Shown in pieces: positions 33,680 to 42,593 of a DNA stretch of 64,000 nucleotides (within the stretch, counting starts at the first letter, position 1; every line of letters begins with the position of its first letter). The stretch is taken from contig CAVRKA010000007.1 of assembly GCA_963722175.1 (NCBI GenBank), positions 62,001 through 126,000 on the forward strand, written 5' to 3'. Made by a program: the position numbers and the translations under genes. Origin of the DNA: WHSW01 sp963722175. Lineage in GTDB: Bacteria; Actinomycetota; Thermoleophilia; Solirubrobacterales; 70-9. The notes beneath the pieces were generated by a model. It made no database searches. It saw nothing but the letters and a program-made list of their open reading frames with translations, and was not told the origin of the DNA.

Positions 33680-35329
33680 CTATCGTCGCTGGCCCGTCAG
33701 CGCGGGTTCGCGCTCCGCGGCCGCCGGCCGGCGCGGGCGGGGCGTCAGCCCGGCGCCGTCGATCGGGACCTCGGCGCCGAGACCCGTCTCCGACCGCACG
33801 TGCAGCTCGTCGAAGTCGCGCTCGGCCTTGCGCTCCTCGCGCGAGAGGATCGTGCCGAGGAAACAGGCGAGGAACCCGAGCGGAACCGAGAGGATCGCCG
33901 GCTGTGACAGCGGCACGCCGGGGATGATCTCGAGCGGATCGCTGCGCACGTCGGGCCCGACGAGCACCAGCCCGACCGAGGTGACGACACCCGTCACCAC
34001 CCCGGCAACCGCCCCGGTGGTGTTGAACCGCTTCCAGGTCAACGCCAGCAGCAGGGCCGGGAAGTTGGCGCTCGCGGCGACCGCGAACGCAAGCCCGACC
34101 ATGTACGAGACGTTCAGGTCGGAGCCGCCGATGATCGCGATGGCGATCGCGATCGCGCCGATCCCGACGGCCGCGATCCGGGCGACGTACACCTCCTCGT
34201 GCTCTGAGTCGCGACCCTTTCGGATCACGTTCGACCAGACGTCGTGGGCGACCGCGCCCGAGGCCGAGATCACCAGCCCCGCCACCACGGCGAGGATGGT
34301 GGCGAACGCAACCGCGGCGATGATCGCCAGGAACGCGTCGCCGCCCACGGTGCCGACACCGCCGCCGACCTCCTGCGCGAGCAAGGGCGCGGCCAGGTTC
34401 CCGGCCTCGTCGATACCGGCCGGGGCTCCGCCCAGGATCGCCCGCGCGCCGAAGCCCAGGAACGTGGTCATCACGTAGAAGGCGCCGATCAGGCCGACGG
34501 CCCAGACCACCGACGAGCGCGCTGCCTTCGCGTCAGGCACGGTGAAGAACCGCATCAGGATGTGCGGCAGCCCCGCCGTCCCCAGCAGCAGCGCGAGCCC
34601 GAGCGAGATCGTGTCGATCGGCTCCGTGAACCGCAGGCCCGGGGCCAGGTACGCGGCGCCATCGTCCGACTGGGCCTGTGCCTTGTCGAAGATGTCGATC
34701 GGGTTCCAGCCGATCTTGCCGAGCACGAAGACCGACAGGACCACCGTCGCCGTCATCAGCAACATCGCTTTGATGATCTGCACCCAGGTCGTCGCCAGCA
34801 TGCCGCCGAAGACGACGTAGCAGAGCATGAACGCCCCGGTCGCGAGCACGGCGACGCTGAAATCGATCCCGACCAACGCCTGGATCAGGATCCCCGCGCC
34901 GACCATCTGCGCGATCAGGTAGAAGGCGACGACCGTGAGCGTGCCGAGCGCCGCCGCGGTTCGCGCCGGGCGCTCGTTGAGCCGGAACGAGAGCACGTCG
35001 GCGATCGTGAACTTGCCCGAGTTGCGCATCCGCTCGGCGAGCAGGTAGAGCACGATCAGGAACGCGACCAGGAAGCCGACCGAGTACAGGAACCCGTCGA
35101 AGCCGAACAGGAAGATCAGCCCGGCGATCCCCAGGAACGACGCCGCCGACATGTAGTCGCCGGCGATCGCGAACCCGTTCTGGATTCCGGTGATCCCCCG
35201 GCCGGCGGCCCAGAAGGTGGTCGCGTCCGTGGTGCGCTTCGACGCCCAGTAGGTGATCCCGAGCGTGATCGCGACGACGATTGCGAAGATCGAGACCGCC
35301 TCGACGTTGACCTCTGCGAGCGGCAGCAT
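33680..35329 (-). CDS. actP: Cation/acetate symporter (sodium:solute symporter family)
   Basis: 549-aa membrane protein with about 13 hydrophobic segments, the SSS-family length. 'TTFWAAGRGITGIQNGFAIA' in part and 'GDYMSAASFLGIAGLIFLFG' contain the N-terminal ActP signature with the Na+-site residues. 'GTAGLPHILMRFFTVPDAKA' is the family's central loop, and 'VYVARIAAVGIGAIAIAIAI' precedes the last bundle. It imports acetate or other short monocarboxylates with a cation, feeding acs. Its ATG shares ATGA with the DUF485 stop. The last 60 residues are a charged cytoplasmic tail. Confidence 0.95.
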   Translation of the reverse strand: MLPLAEVNVEAVSIFAIVVAITLGITYWASKRTTDATTFWAAGRGITGIQNGFAIAGDYMSAASFLGIAGLIFLFGFDGFLYSVGFLVAFLIVLYLLAERMRNSGKFTIADVLSFRLNERPARTAAALGTLTVVAFYLIAQMVGAGILIQALVGIDFSVAVLATGAFMLCYVVFGGMLATTWVQIIKAMLLMTATVVLSVFVLGKIGWNPIDIFDKAQAQSDDGAAYLAPGLRFTEPIDTISLGLALLLGTAGLPHILMRFFTVPDAKAARSSVVWAVGLIGAFYVMTTFLGFGARAILGGAPAGIDEAGNLAAPLLAQEVGGGVGTVGGDAFLAIIAAVAFATILAVVAGLVISASGAVAHDVWSNVIRKGRDSEHEEVYVARIAAVGIGAIAIAIAIIGGSDLNVSYMVGLAFAVAASANFPALLLALTWKRFNTTGAVAGVVTGVVTSVGLVLVGPDVRSDPLEIIPGVPLSQPAILSVPLGFLACFLGTILSREERKAERDFDELHVRSETGLGAEVPIDGAGLTPRPRRPAAAEREPALTGQRR

Positions 35330-35760
35330 CAGCGGCTCACCTCCCCGAAGTTCCTCGAGCTACGGGCACCGTTGCCGGCGCCGGCACCGTTTCCGGCGCC
35401 GTTTCCGGCGGTGGACATGCCGCGGTCGAGCGCGCGCTGGGCGGCTCGCTTCGCCAGCGGGTCGAAGTCGCGGTCGGACTTGCGCAGGTACAGCCAGCCG
35501 AGGACCCAGGTCATCAGGAACTGGCTGAGCGCGAGCGCGTAGCCGACGGTGAACCCGTCGATCAGTCGCTCGCCCATGAAGTCCGGCGCGTAGCCGGCGA
35601 GCGCGATGAAACCGAAGTACCAGACGAACACGAACGCCAGCGCCGGGATCACGAACGAGCGCCGCTTGTGGACGAGCTCCTGGAACTCAGGGGACCGCGC
35701 CGCGGCGCGCCAGTCGATCTCGGGATGGTGCGTGGAACCCCCCACGGCCTGCTCAGCCAT
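35329..35760 (-). CDS. DUF485 membrane protein (YjcH-like partner of ActP)
   Basis: 143-aa protein. 'SPEFQELVHKRRSFVIPALA' then two membrane segments ('FVFVWYFGFIALAGY' and 'ALSQFLMTWVLGWLYL') match the DUF485/YjcH family that always accompanies ActP symporters. The C-terminal 35 residues are atypical: an Asn-Gly-Ala repeat ('NGAGNGAGAGNGA') encoded by repeats at 35367-35412. It begins the acetate operon; a promoter must lie in the 123 bp up to the divergent MFS gene. The role is probably assembly or regulation of the symporter (family knowledge, mechanism unproven). Confidence 0.92.
   Translation of the reverse strand: MAEQAVGGSTHHPEIDWRAAARSPEFQELVHKRRSFVIPALAFVFVWYFGFIALAGYAPDFMGERLIDGFTVGYALALSQFLMTWVLGWLYLRKSDRDFDPLAKRAAQRALDRGMSTAGNGAGNGAGAGNGARSSRNFGEVSR
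35367..35412. repeat. Short GC-rich tandem repeat coding for Asn-Gly-Ala
   Basis: About four units of 'ccg.ttccggcg' type (12-bp units with one 6-bp unit) within the DUF485 gene. Such tracts change length by slippage, so the linker length may vary between strains. Confidence 0.6.
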
Positions 35761-35883
35761 CTCTCAACTCCCTGTTCGGGGTTTCGACCCCGGGAGTCCC
35801 CCCGGTCGCCCGGAGCCCTCTCCCCAACTTCCCTTCCCGAAGGCACGCGCGCCAAACCAAAGTGCTCCGCTATTCATTCACCG

Positions 35884-37068
35884 GTGCGCATCGCCAGCTC
35901 CCGGATCACGCCTGCACGGACCGCGTTCCTCGGGATCTTCCTCGTCACCGGGCTCGGGCTGCTCGCGGTCGGGGCGACGCTTCCGGTGCTGCCCCGCTAC
36001 GTCAAGGGCCCGATCGGCGGCAGCGATTTCGACGTCGGGATCGTCACCGGCGCCTTCGCGATCACCGGCCTCGCCTGCCGGCCGCTCGCCGGACACCTCG
36101 CCGACCTGCGCGGGCGGCGGCTGGTGGTCGTGCTCGGCTCGATCTCCACGGCGGTGGCCGGCCTGCTGTATTTCATCCCCGCGGGCGTGCCGGGTCTGAT
36201 CATCGCCCGCCTCTTCCTCGGCGCCGGTGAGGGCGCCGTGTACACCGCCGGCTCGGCCTGGGTCGTCGACATGACGCCGCCCGAGCGGCGGGGGCGGATC
36301 ATCGGGCTCTACGGCCTGGCGATCTGGGGCGGCCTGGCGCTCGGGCCGCCGATCGGCGAGCTGATCCTGCAGGGCACCAGCTTCGAGATGGTCTGGCTGT
36401 TCGCGGCCGCGGCACCGCTGCTCGGCGCGTTGCTGGCGCTGCGGATTCCGGAGAACTTCGTCCCCCACCCCGCCGCGTCCCGGGCGGAACGCCAGTGGAT
36501 CTCGCGTGAGGCGCTGCGCCCCGGGATCGGCCTCTCGCTGGCGATCGTCGGCTACGCGGCGATGGCGGCCTTCCTCGTCCTCCACCTCGACGAGCACGGC
36601 GTCGGCCACGGCGCGACCGTGTTCACGGCCTTCGCCGCCAGCGTCGTCGGCATGAGGGTGATCGGCGGCGGGCTCCCCGACCGCTACGGCTCGATCCCGT
36701 GCATCATCGGAGCGGCCCTGACCGAGGCCGGCGGTCTGCTCGTGATCGCCGCGGCCCAGTCGATCCCGGTCGCCGTGCTCGGGGCGGTCGCGATGGGCGC
36801 CGGCTTCTCGCTGCTGTTCCCGTCGCTGGCCCTGCTGGTCGTCAACCGGGTGCCCGAGGAACGCCGCGGCGTCGCGATGGGCACGTTCACGGCCTTCTTC
36901 GACCTCGGGATGGGAATCGGCAGCCCGCTGGTCGGCGCCGCCGCGGCGATCGGCGGCTACGAGGCAGCGTTCGTGCTCGCCGCCGCCTGCGCGCTGACGA
37001 CGATCGCGGTCGCGCTTTCGCTGCGAGCGATCGCCAACGCGATCCCGGCGCCGGTCCGGGCGAGCTAG
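35884..37068 (+). CDS. MFS transporter
   Basis: 394-aa membrane protein starting at GTG 35884, with about 12 hydrophobic segments. 'CRPLAGHLADLRGRRLVVVL' is the loop 2-3 MFS motif, 'RLFLGAGEGAVYTAGSAWVV' the segment 4-5 antiporter-like motif, and 'NRVPEERRGVAMGTFTAFFD' the loop 10-11 repeat. It resembles the drug/metabolite efflux (DHA1, Bcr/CflA) type; the substrate is unknown. It is divergent from the acetate operon. The ZTP riboswitch of glyA begins 15 bp after its stop, so readthrough from this gene would reach the riboswitch. Confidence 0.9.
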   Translation: MRIASSRITPARTAFLGIFLVTGLGLLAVGATLPVLPRYVKGPIGGSDFDVGIVTGAFAITGLACRPLAGHLADLRGRRLVVVLGSISTAVAGLLYFIPAGVPGLIIARLFLGAGEGAVYTAGSAWVVDMTPPERRGRIIGLYGLAIWGGLALGPPIGELILQGTSFEMVWLFAAAAPLLGALLALRIPENFVPHPAASRAERQWISREALRPGIGLSLAIVGYAAMAAFLVLHLDEHGVGHGATVFTAFAASVVGMRVIGGGLPDRYGSIPCIIGAALTEAGGLLVIAAAQSIPVAVLGAVAMGAGFSLLFPSLALLVVNRVPEERRGVAMGTFTAFFDLGMGIGSPLVGAAAAIGGYEAAFVLAAACALTTIAVALSLRAIANAIPAPVRAS

Positions 37069-37083
37069 CGCTAAGCTCGACGC

Positions 37084-37159
37084 GCTGTCGCGACTGGCGC
37101 GAGAAGGTGGAGCACCACCGGGGAACGACAGCCACCGCAGCCGCGCGCCTGGGCATCGA
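37084..37159 (+). ncRNA. ZTP (pfl) riboswitch upstream of glyA
   Basis: All parts of the pfl motif are present. P1: 'gctgtcg' (37084-37090) pairs with 'cgacagc' (37126-37132). The conserved 'cgactggcg' follows the 5' arm. P2: 'ggtgg' (37106-37110) pairs with 'ccacc' (37115-37119), then 'ggggaacgaca'. The 3' hairpin 'gcgcgcctgggca' holds the pfl hallmark 'CCTGGGC'. ZTP/ZMP signals folate (10-formyl-THF) shortage, and glyA makes one-carbon units, so the target fits. The expression platform is probably translational, since the ribosome site 'ggagg' lies 10 bp after the 3' hairpin. Confidence 0.9.
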
Positions 37160-37178
37160 CCGACTCCTGGAGGTGCCC

Positions 37179-38462
37179 GTGGCCGCGCAACTACTCACCA
37201 GCCCGACTCTCGAAGCGACCGATCCGGCGGTGGCCGAGCTGATCGAGGGCGAGGTCGCCCGCGAGTCGGAGACGATCTGCCTGATCCCGTCCGAGAACTA
37301 CGTCTCCCCTGGCGTGCTCGAAGCGCTGGGGAGCGTGTTGACGAACAAGTACTCCGAGGGCTACCCGGGGCGGCGCTACTACGAGGGCCAGCAGCTCGTC
37401 GATCGGCTCGAGCCGCTCGCGATCGAGCGCGCCAAGGCGCTCTTCGGGGTCGAGCACGCGAACGTCCAGCCGTACTCGGGGTCCCCGGCCAACCTCGCCG
37501 TCTATCTCGCCTGCGCCGAGCCAGGCGACACGGTCATGGGGATGGCGCTGCCGATGGGAGGTCACCTCACCCACGGCTGGAACGTCTCGATCACCGGCAA
37601 GTGGTTTCGGCCGGTCCAGTACGGCGTCCGCCGCGATACCGGTCAGGTCGACCTCGACGAGGTCCGCGAGCTGGCGCTGAGGGAGCGGCCGCGGCTGATC
37701 TTCTGCGGTGGCACGGCGGTCCCTCGCACGATCGACTTCGGGAGCTTCGCCGCGATCGCCCGCGAGGTCGACGCCGCCCTGATCGCCGACATCGCCCATA
37801 TCGCCGGTCTGATCGCCGGCGGCGTTCACCCGTCGCCGGTCGGGCACGCCGACGTGATCTCGACCACCACCCACAAGACGCTGCGCGGCCCGCGGGGCGC
37901 GATGTTGATGTGTGGCGCCGAGCGGGCCGACGCAATCGATCGCGCCGTCTTTCCCGGGCTTCAGGGTGGGCCGCACAACCACACGACGGCGGCGATCGCG
38001 GTCGCGCTCGAGGAGGCGCGCCTGCCGGCGTTCGCCGACTACGCGAGCCGGACCGTCGCCAACGCGAAGGTGCTGGCCGCGGCGCTGGCCGCGCGGGGCT
38101 TCGACCTCGTCTCCGGCGGGACCGACAACCATCTGCTGCTCGTCGATCTGACGAACAAGGACGTGTCCGGCAAGGTCGCGGCCGCGGCACTCGACCGGGC
38201 ACGGATCACCACCAACTACAACACGGTCCCCTTCGATCCCCGCAAGCCCTTCGATCCCTCCGGGATCCGGCTAGGGACGCCCGCGGCCACGACTCGTGGC
38301 ATGGGCGAGGCGGAGATGGAGCTGATCGCGGGCTGGATCGACGAGGGGATCGAGGCGGCGAAGCGGGCGGACGAGCCGAGCATCGCGCGGATCGCCGAGC
38401 GGGTGCGGGAGCTCACGACGGGCTTCCCGATCCCCGGCGCGGCACTAGCCTTGGACGCGTGA
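37179..38462 (+). CDS. glyA: Serine hydroxymethyltransferase
   Basis: 427-aa PLP enzyme, start GTG 37179 behind 'ggagg'; an in-frame GTG at 37173 is possible. 'IPSENYVSPGVLEALGSVLT' in part, 'NKYSEGYPGRRYYEGQQLVD', 'ADIAHIAGLIAGGVHPSP' and 'VISTTTHKTLRGPRGA' (schiff-base Lys in 'THKTLRGPRG') are textbook SHMT motifs. It converts serine and THF to glycine and 5,10-methylene-THF. Control is by the ZTP riboswitch just upstream. The stop overlaps the DAHP synthase start (GTGA), coupling one-carbon supply to the shikimate pathway, which later yields chorismate for folate and aromatic amino acids. Confidence 0.97.
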   Translation: MAAQLLTSPTLEATDPAVAELIEGEVARESETICLIPSENYVSPGVLEALGSVLTNKYSEGYPGRRYYEGQQLVDRLEPLAIERAKALFGVEHANVQPYSGSPANLAVYLACAEPGDTVMGMALPMGGHLTHGWNVSITGKWFRPVQYGVRRDTGQVDLDEVRELALRERPRLIFCGGTAVPRTIDFGSFAAIAREVDAALIADIAHIAGLIAGGVHPSPVGHADVISTTTHKTLRGPRGAMLMCGAERADAIDRAVFPGLQGGPHNHTTAAIAVALEEARLPAFADYASRTVANAKVLAAALAARGFDLVSGGTDNHLLLVDLTNKDVSGKVAAAALDRARITTNYNTVPFDPRKPFDPSGIRLGTPAATTRGMGEAEMELIAGWIDEGIEAAKRADEPSIARIAERVRELTTGFPIPGAALALDA

Positions 38463-39811
38463 GCGCACCCCCGAAACCCCCCGGCGATCTCGACGCGTGG
38501 CGCGCGCTGCCCGCCGTCCAGCAGCCGGAGTGGCCGGACCCCGACCAGGTCCGGACCGTCACGGCCGAGCTGGCGGGGCAGCCACCGCTGGTCTTCGCCG
38601 GCGAATGCGACCAGCTCAGGGACCGGCTCGCCGCCGTGGCGCGGGGCGAGGCGTTCGTGCTACAGGGGGGCGACTGCGCCGAGCTGTTCTCCGGATCCAC
38701 AGCCGACTCCGTGCGCAGCAAGCTCGAGACGCTGCTGCAGATGGCCCTCGTGCTCACGTACGCCGCCAGCGTGCCGGTCGTCAAGATCGGGCGGATGGCG
38801 GGGCAGTTCGCGAAGCCCCGATCGCAACCCACCGAGTCGCTCGACGGGGTCGAGCTGCCGACCTACCGCGGCGAGGCGGTCAACGGCCTCGAGTTCACTC
38901 CCGAGTCGCGGCGCCCCGACCCCGAGCGCCTGCTGCGCGCCTACCACAGCGCCGCCGCGACGCTGAACCTGGCCCGGGCCTTCGCGCATGGCGGCTACGC
39001 CGACCTGCACCAGGCGCACGCGTGGAACAAGGACTTCGTCGCCCAGAGCCCGGCCGGACAGCGGTATGAGCAGCTCGCGGGTGAGATCGACCGGGCGCTG
39101 GCGTTCATGAATGCCTGCGGCATCGACCCGGAGGAGCTCCACGGGGTCGAGTTCTACTCCAGCCACGAGGCCCTGCTGCTGGAGTACGAGCGGGCCTTGA
39201 CCCGGATCGACAGCCGCACCGGGCTGCCGTACGACGTCTCCGCGCACCTGGTCTGGATCGGCGAGCGGACCCGGGACCTCGACGGCGCCCACGTCGACTT
39301 CTGCAGCCGGATCCGCAACCCGATCGGTGTCAAGCTCGGCCCGACCGCATCCGCCGATGACGCCCTGGGGCTGATCGAGCGCCTCAACCCCGACGGCGAG
39401 CCGGGCCGGCTGACGCTGATCACCCGGATGGGCGCCGAGAAGATCCGGGCCATCCTGCCGCCGCTCGTGGAGGAGGTCACGCGGAACGCCGCGCCGGTCA
39501 CCTGGATCTGCGACCCGATGCACGGGAACACGTTCGAGGCGCCGAGCGGCCACAAGACCCGCCGCCTCGATCACGTGCTCGACGAGGTGGCCGGCTTCTT
39601 CGAGGTGCACCGGGCCCTCGGCACCCATCCGGGGGGCATCCACGTCGAGTTCACCGGCGACGACGTCACCGAGTGCATCGGTGGGGGCGATGAGATCTTC
39701 GAAGGCGACCTGCACCAGCGTTACGAGACGGCGTGCGACCCCCGGCTCAACCGCGGGCAGGCCCTGGACCTGGCGTTCATGGTCGCCGAGATGTACGGCG
39801 GCCGGCGCTAG
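38459..39811 (+). CDS. aroF: 3-deoxy-7-phosphoheptulonate synthase, class II
   Basis: 450-aa class II (plant/actinobacterial type) DAHP synthase, start GTG 38459. 'FVLQGGDCAELF' holds the metal-binding Cys of 'GGDCAE', 'KIGRMAGQFAKPRS' binds PEP, 'EFYSSHEALLLEYERALTRI' in part and 'WIGERTRDLDGAHVDFCSRI' in part are class II signatures, and 'WICDPMHGNTFEAPSGHKTR' has active-site His and Glu. It joins PEP and erythrose 4-phosphate in the first shikimate step. It is translationally coupled to glyA and therefore also under the ZTP riboswitch. Confidence 0.96.
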   Translation: MSAPPKPPGDLDAWRALPAVQQPEWPDPDQVRTVTAELAGQPPLVFAGECDQLRDRLAAVARGEAFVLQGGDCAELFSGSTADSVRSKLETLLQMALVLTYAASVPVVKIGRMAGQFAKPRSQPTESLDGVELPTYRGEAVNGLEFTPESRRPDPERLLRAYHSAAATLNLARAFAHGGYADLHQAHAWNKDFVAQSPAGQRYEQLAGEIDRALAFMNACGIDPEELHGVEFYSSHEALLLEYERALTRIDSRTGLPYDVSAHLVWIGERTRDLDGAHVDFCSRIRNPIGVKLGPTASADDALGLIERLNPDGEPGRLTLITRMGAEKIRAILPPLVEEVTRNAAPVTWICDPMHGNTFEAPSGHKTRRLDHVLDEVAGFFEVHRALGTHPGGIHVEFTGDDVTECIGGGDEIFEGDLHQRYETACDPRLNRGQALDLAFMVAEMYGGRR

Positions 39812-39836
39812 CGCTTCCGGATCCGGGCCTCGTTGC

Positions 39837-40628
39837 TCAGTCGATCAGGCGGCGCTCCATCCGGCGGACCGCGATCCGCCAGAGGGCGAGCGAGAAGGCG
39901 ACGAGCGCCAAGAAGCGCAGCGCGTCGACCGGCTCGAAGCCGAACGCGGCGCCGCGCACCAGCTCGACGAGCTGGTAGAGCGGGTTGAAGTTGGCCGCGA
40001 TCTGGAAGCCCTCCGGCAGCTGGTCGATCGGGAAGAAGGTCCCGGCCACCAGGAAGAGCGGCGTGATCACCAGCGTGGTCACGTAGTTGAACTGGTCGAT
40101 CTTCGCGACCGACGCCGCGACCGCGATCCCGAAGGCCGCGAAGCCGAGGGCCGTGACGAAGCAGAAGATCGGCACCAGCAGCATCTCGATCGTCGGGTCG
40201 AGGCCGAAGAAGAACGAGACGACCAGCGGGAAGCAGCCGTAGAAGCCCGCCCGCAGGCCGATCCACAGCATCTCGGCGGTGACCAGCTCCTCGACGTCGA
40301 TCGGCGCGGCGAGCAGCGCGTCGTAAGTCCGCTGGAAGCGCTCCTTGACGAAGGTCCCGAACATCGCCGGCAGGGCGCTGGAGAAGATCACCGCGGTCGC
40401 GACCATGCCGGTCCCGACGAACTCGACGTAGCTGAGCCCGTCGACGCCGTCGATGAGCGTCGCTCCGAGACCGACCCCGAACGCCAGCAGGTAGATGACC
40501 GGCTCGAGCACGCTGGAGAACGTCGTCGCCTTCCAGAAGGTGCGGAAGTTGGCGAGCTCGCGGCTCATCACCGCGCCGATCGCCGCCGGATCGAGCCTGC
40601 GGATCCTCACCTCGCCCGGGGAGCTCAC
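39837..40628 (-). CDS. ABC-2 type transporter permease
   Basis: 263-aa membrane protein with six hydrophobic segments, starting at GTG 40628 inside the ATPase stop (GTGA). 'LEPVIYLLAFGVGLGATLID' opens the first helix, 'VKERFQRTYDALLAAPIDVE' is the cytoplasmic loop typical of NodJ/DrrB-like ABC-2 exporters, and 'FFPIDQLPEGFQIAANFNPL' in part is the conserved loop before the last helix ('fFPi..lP......a...nPlt'). It exports lipids, polysaccharides or drugs with the ATPase encoded upstream. The 25-bp gap to the DAHP synthase gene (convergent) has no clear terminator. Confidence 0.93.
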   Translation of the reverse strand: MSSPGEVRIRRLDPAAIGAVMSRELANFRTFWKATTFSSVLEPVIYLLAFGVGLGATLIDGVDGLSYVEFVGTGMVATAVIFSSALPAMFGTFVKERFQRTYDALLAAPIDVEELVTAEMLWIGLRAGFYGCFPLVVSFFFGLDPTIEMLLVPIFCFVTALGFAAFGIAVAASVAKIDQFNYVTTLVITPLFLVAGTFFPIDQLPEGFQIAANFNPLYQLVELVRGAAFGFEPVDALRFLALVAFSLALWRIAVRRMERRLID

Positions 40629-41539
40629 TCGGCCTCCTCCCCGGTCAGCAGGACGAAGACGTCCTCGAGCGAGGCCGCGCGGCGGATCGCGTCGTCGGGG
40701 ACGCTGCCGTTGGTCGAGCGCTCGGAGCCGACGATCGCAATCGCGGGACCCGCCGGCCTGACCGCCAGGCCGTCGGACTCGGCCAGGGCGCGCGCCTCGG
40801 CGAGCCGGTCCGGCGGCCCGTAGACCTCCGCGGTCTCGCGCCCGGCGTGCTTGGCGATCAGCGCCGCCGGCCGGCCGCGCGCGACGATCTTGCCGTGCGC
40901 CATCACCGCGACCTCGTCGGCGAGCCGCTCGGCCTCCTCGATGTAGTGGGTCGACATCAGGATCGTCGCCCCGCGCGACCGCAGGCCGTCGATCAGCGTC
41001 CACATCTGCGTGCGGATCTGCGGGTCGAGCCCGACGGTCGGCTCGTCCAGCAGGACGAGGCGCGGCTCGTGGACGAGGCCGCGAGCGAGCAGCAGCCGCC
41101 GGCGCATCCCGCCGGACAGCTCGTCGACCGCGTCCTTGCGACGGTCCTGGAGCCGCGCCAGGTCGAGCGCCTTGTCCACCGCGGCTGCTACATCCGGCAC
41201 GCGGTAGAGCCGCGCGAAGACGGCGAGGTTGTCCTCGACCGTGACGTCGACGTCGAGGTTGTCGAGCTGCGGCGTGACGCCCATCACCGCGCGCGCCGCC
41301 TTCGCCTGACGCGGGAGCTCGAACTCGAGCACCCGCAGGTCGCCCGAGTCGGCGATCGCCTGACCGGTCAGCAGCCGCATCGTCGTCGACTTCCCGGCGC
41401 CGTTCGGGCCCAGGAGGCCGAGGCAGATCCCGGCCGGCACGTCGAGATCGAGACCGTCGACGGCGGTGATCGGCCCGAAGGTCTTGACGACCCCGCGCAG
41501 CGAGATCGCGGTCTGCGGTGGCACTGCTTCGCTCATCAT
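40625..41539 (-). CDS. ABC transporter ATP-binding protein (DrrA/NodI-like)
   Basis: 304-aa nucleotide-binding subunit. 'GLLGPNGAGKSTTMRLLTGQ' is Walker A, 'VDELSGGMRRRLLLARGLVH' the ABC signature, 'RLVLLDEPTVGLD' Walker B, and 'ILMSTHYIEEAERL' the H-loop. The C-terminal 80 residues form the DrrA-type regulatory domain. The start is ATG 41539 or 41536, both behind 'ggag'. It is coupled (GTGA) to the ABC-2 permease, forming a two-gene exporter. The substrate is unknown; NodI/DrrA relatives handle lipooligosaccharides and antibiotics, and this genome region carries several glycan genes. Confidence 0.95.
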   Translation of the reverse strand: MMSEAVPPQTAISLRGVVKTFGPITAVDGLDLDVPAGICLGLLGPNGAGKSTTMRLLTGQAIADSGDLRVLEFELPRQAKAARAVMGVTPQLDNLDVDVTVEDNLAVFARLYRVPDVAAAVDKALDLARLQDRRKDAVDELSGGMRRRLLLARGLVHEPRLVLLDEPTVGLDPQIRTQMWTLIDGLRSRGATILMSTHYIEEAERLADEVAVMAHGKIVARGRPAALIAKHAGRETAEVYGPPDRLAEARALAESDGLAVRPAGPAIAIVGSERSTNGSVPDDAIRRAASLEDVFVLLTGEEAE

Positions 41540-41582
41540 CTCCAGGGTAGACCGGGGCCGGCTGTCGGACTCATCGGCCCGG

Positions 41583-42593
41583 TCAGAACAGGCTCGCCTG
41601 GCGCGCGCGGGCGCGCGGTGCCGCGGCCCGGTCGTCGGGCTCCCGCCTGAACCGGCTGGGCCTGCGCTTGCCGCGGGCGCGCTTCGCGAGGCGCTCGCGC
41701 TCATCGCTCGGCATGTAGGCGCCCTTTCGATAGAGCCGCTCGTAACGGTCGATCAGGTCGGGGCGGTACTGGCGCAGCCAGTCGAACCAGATCTCGCGCA
41801 CCTCGCCGCGCAGGTGCAGGCCGACGCCGCCGATGTTCTCGGCCCCCGCCTCGCCGCAGGCCTCGGCCAGCTCCTCGATCTGTCCCGGCGCGTCGTTGAC
41901 CCCCGGGATCAGCGGGGCGATCAGCACGCCGACCGGGATCCCGGCGCGGCGCAGCTCGGCGATCGCCTCGATCCGCTTCAACGGGTGCGGGGTGTGCGGC
42001 TCGGTCTGCCGCCACGCCTTCTCCTCCAGGGTCGGGATCGAGAGGTTGGCGACGAACTCGGTCCGCTCGCAGAGCTGCTTCATCAACCCGATGTCGCGGA
42101 GCAGGAGCGGCGACTTGGTCAGCACCGAGCACGGGTTGGCGAAGTCCCGCATCGCCTCCCAGATCCCCTCCATCAGCCGGTAGCGCCCCTCGACCCACTG
42201 GTAGGGGTCCGTGTTGGTCCCCAGAGCGACGTGCTCGCCCTTCCACGACGGCCGGCGCAGCTCTGCCCGCACCAGCTCCGGCACGTTGACCTTGACGACT
42301 ATCTCGCGCTCGAAGTCCTCGCGAGCGTTCAGGTCCAGGTAGGTGTGGGTCGGGCGGGCGAAGCAGTAGGCCTATAAGGAGCACGCGTGGGTGCACCCGC
42401 GGTAAGGGTTGATCGTCCACCGGAACGGCATCCGCGAGTGCTTCGGCACCCGGTTGAGGCCCGAGCGGGCCTCAACCTCGTGGAAACGGATCCCGAGCGC
42501 CTCGGGAGCGTCGAAGGTGCGGACGGTGGACTCACCCAGCCCGGGCAGCAGGCCCTGCGTGCTTGCTCCCTTCTGAAGGTTTTCCCAACGCAC
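41583..42593 (-). pseudogene. Rv2578c-family radical SAM protein, interrupted by an in-frame amber insertion
   Basis: The gene body is clear. 'VRWENLQKGASTQGLLPGLG' (from GTG 42593), 'FHEVEARSGLNRVPKHSRMP' and 'FRWTINPYRGCTHAC' lead into the radical SAM CX3CX2C site, and 'YCFARPTHTYLDL', 'GTNTDPYQWVEGRYRLMEG' and 'VGVLIAPLIPGVNDAPGQIE' follow. But between the second and third cysteine lies an extra in-frame 'TCCTTATAG' (42372-42380, minus strand), which adds three codons, the last an amber stop. As read, the protein ends at residue 73 and the rest (from 'AYCF') cannot form the [4Fe-4S] site. A LexA-type box lies across the start codon, so SOS control is likely. Function in the family is unproven (DNA repair or photolyase-like roles proposed). 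Confidence 0.8.

Noticed and set aside
35761..35883. GC-rich hairpins between the acetate operon and the MFS gene considered as a riboswitch
   Set aside because: Small 'cggggtttcgaccccg'-type stem only; no conserved riboswitch core, so treated as a promoter region.
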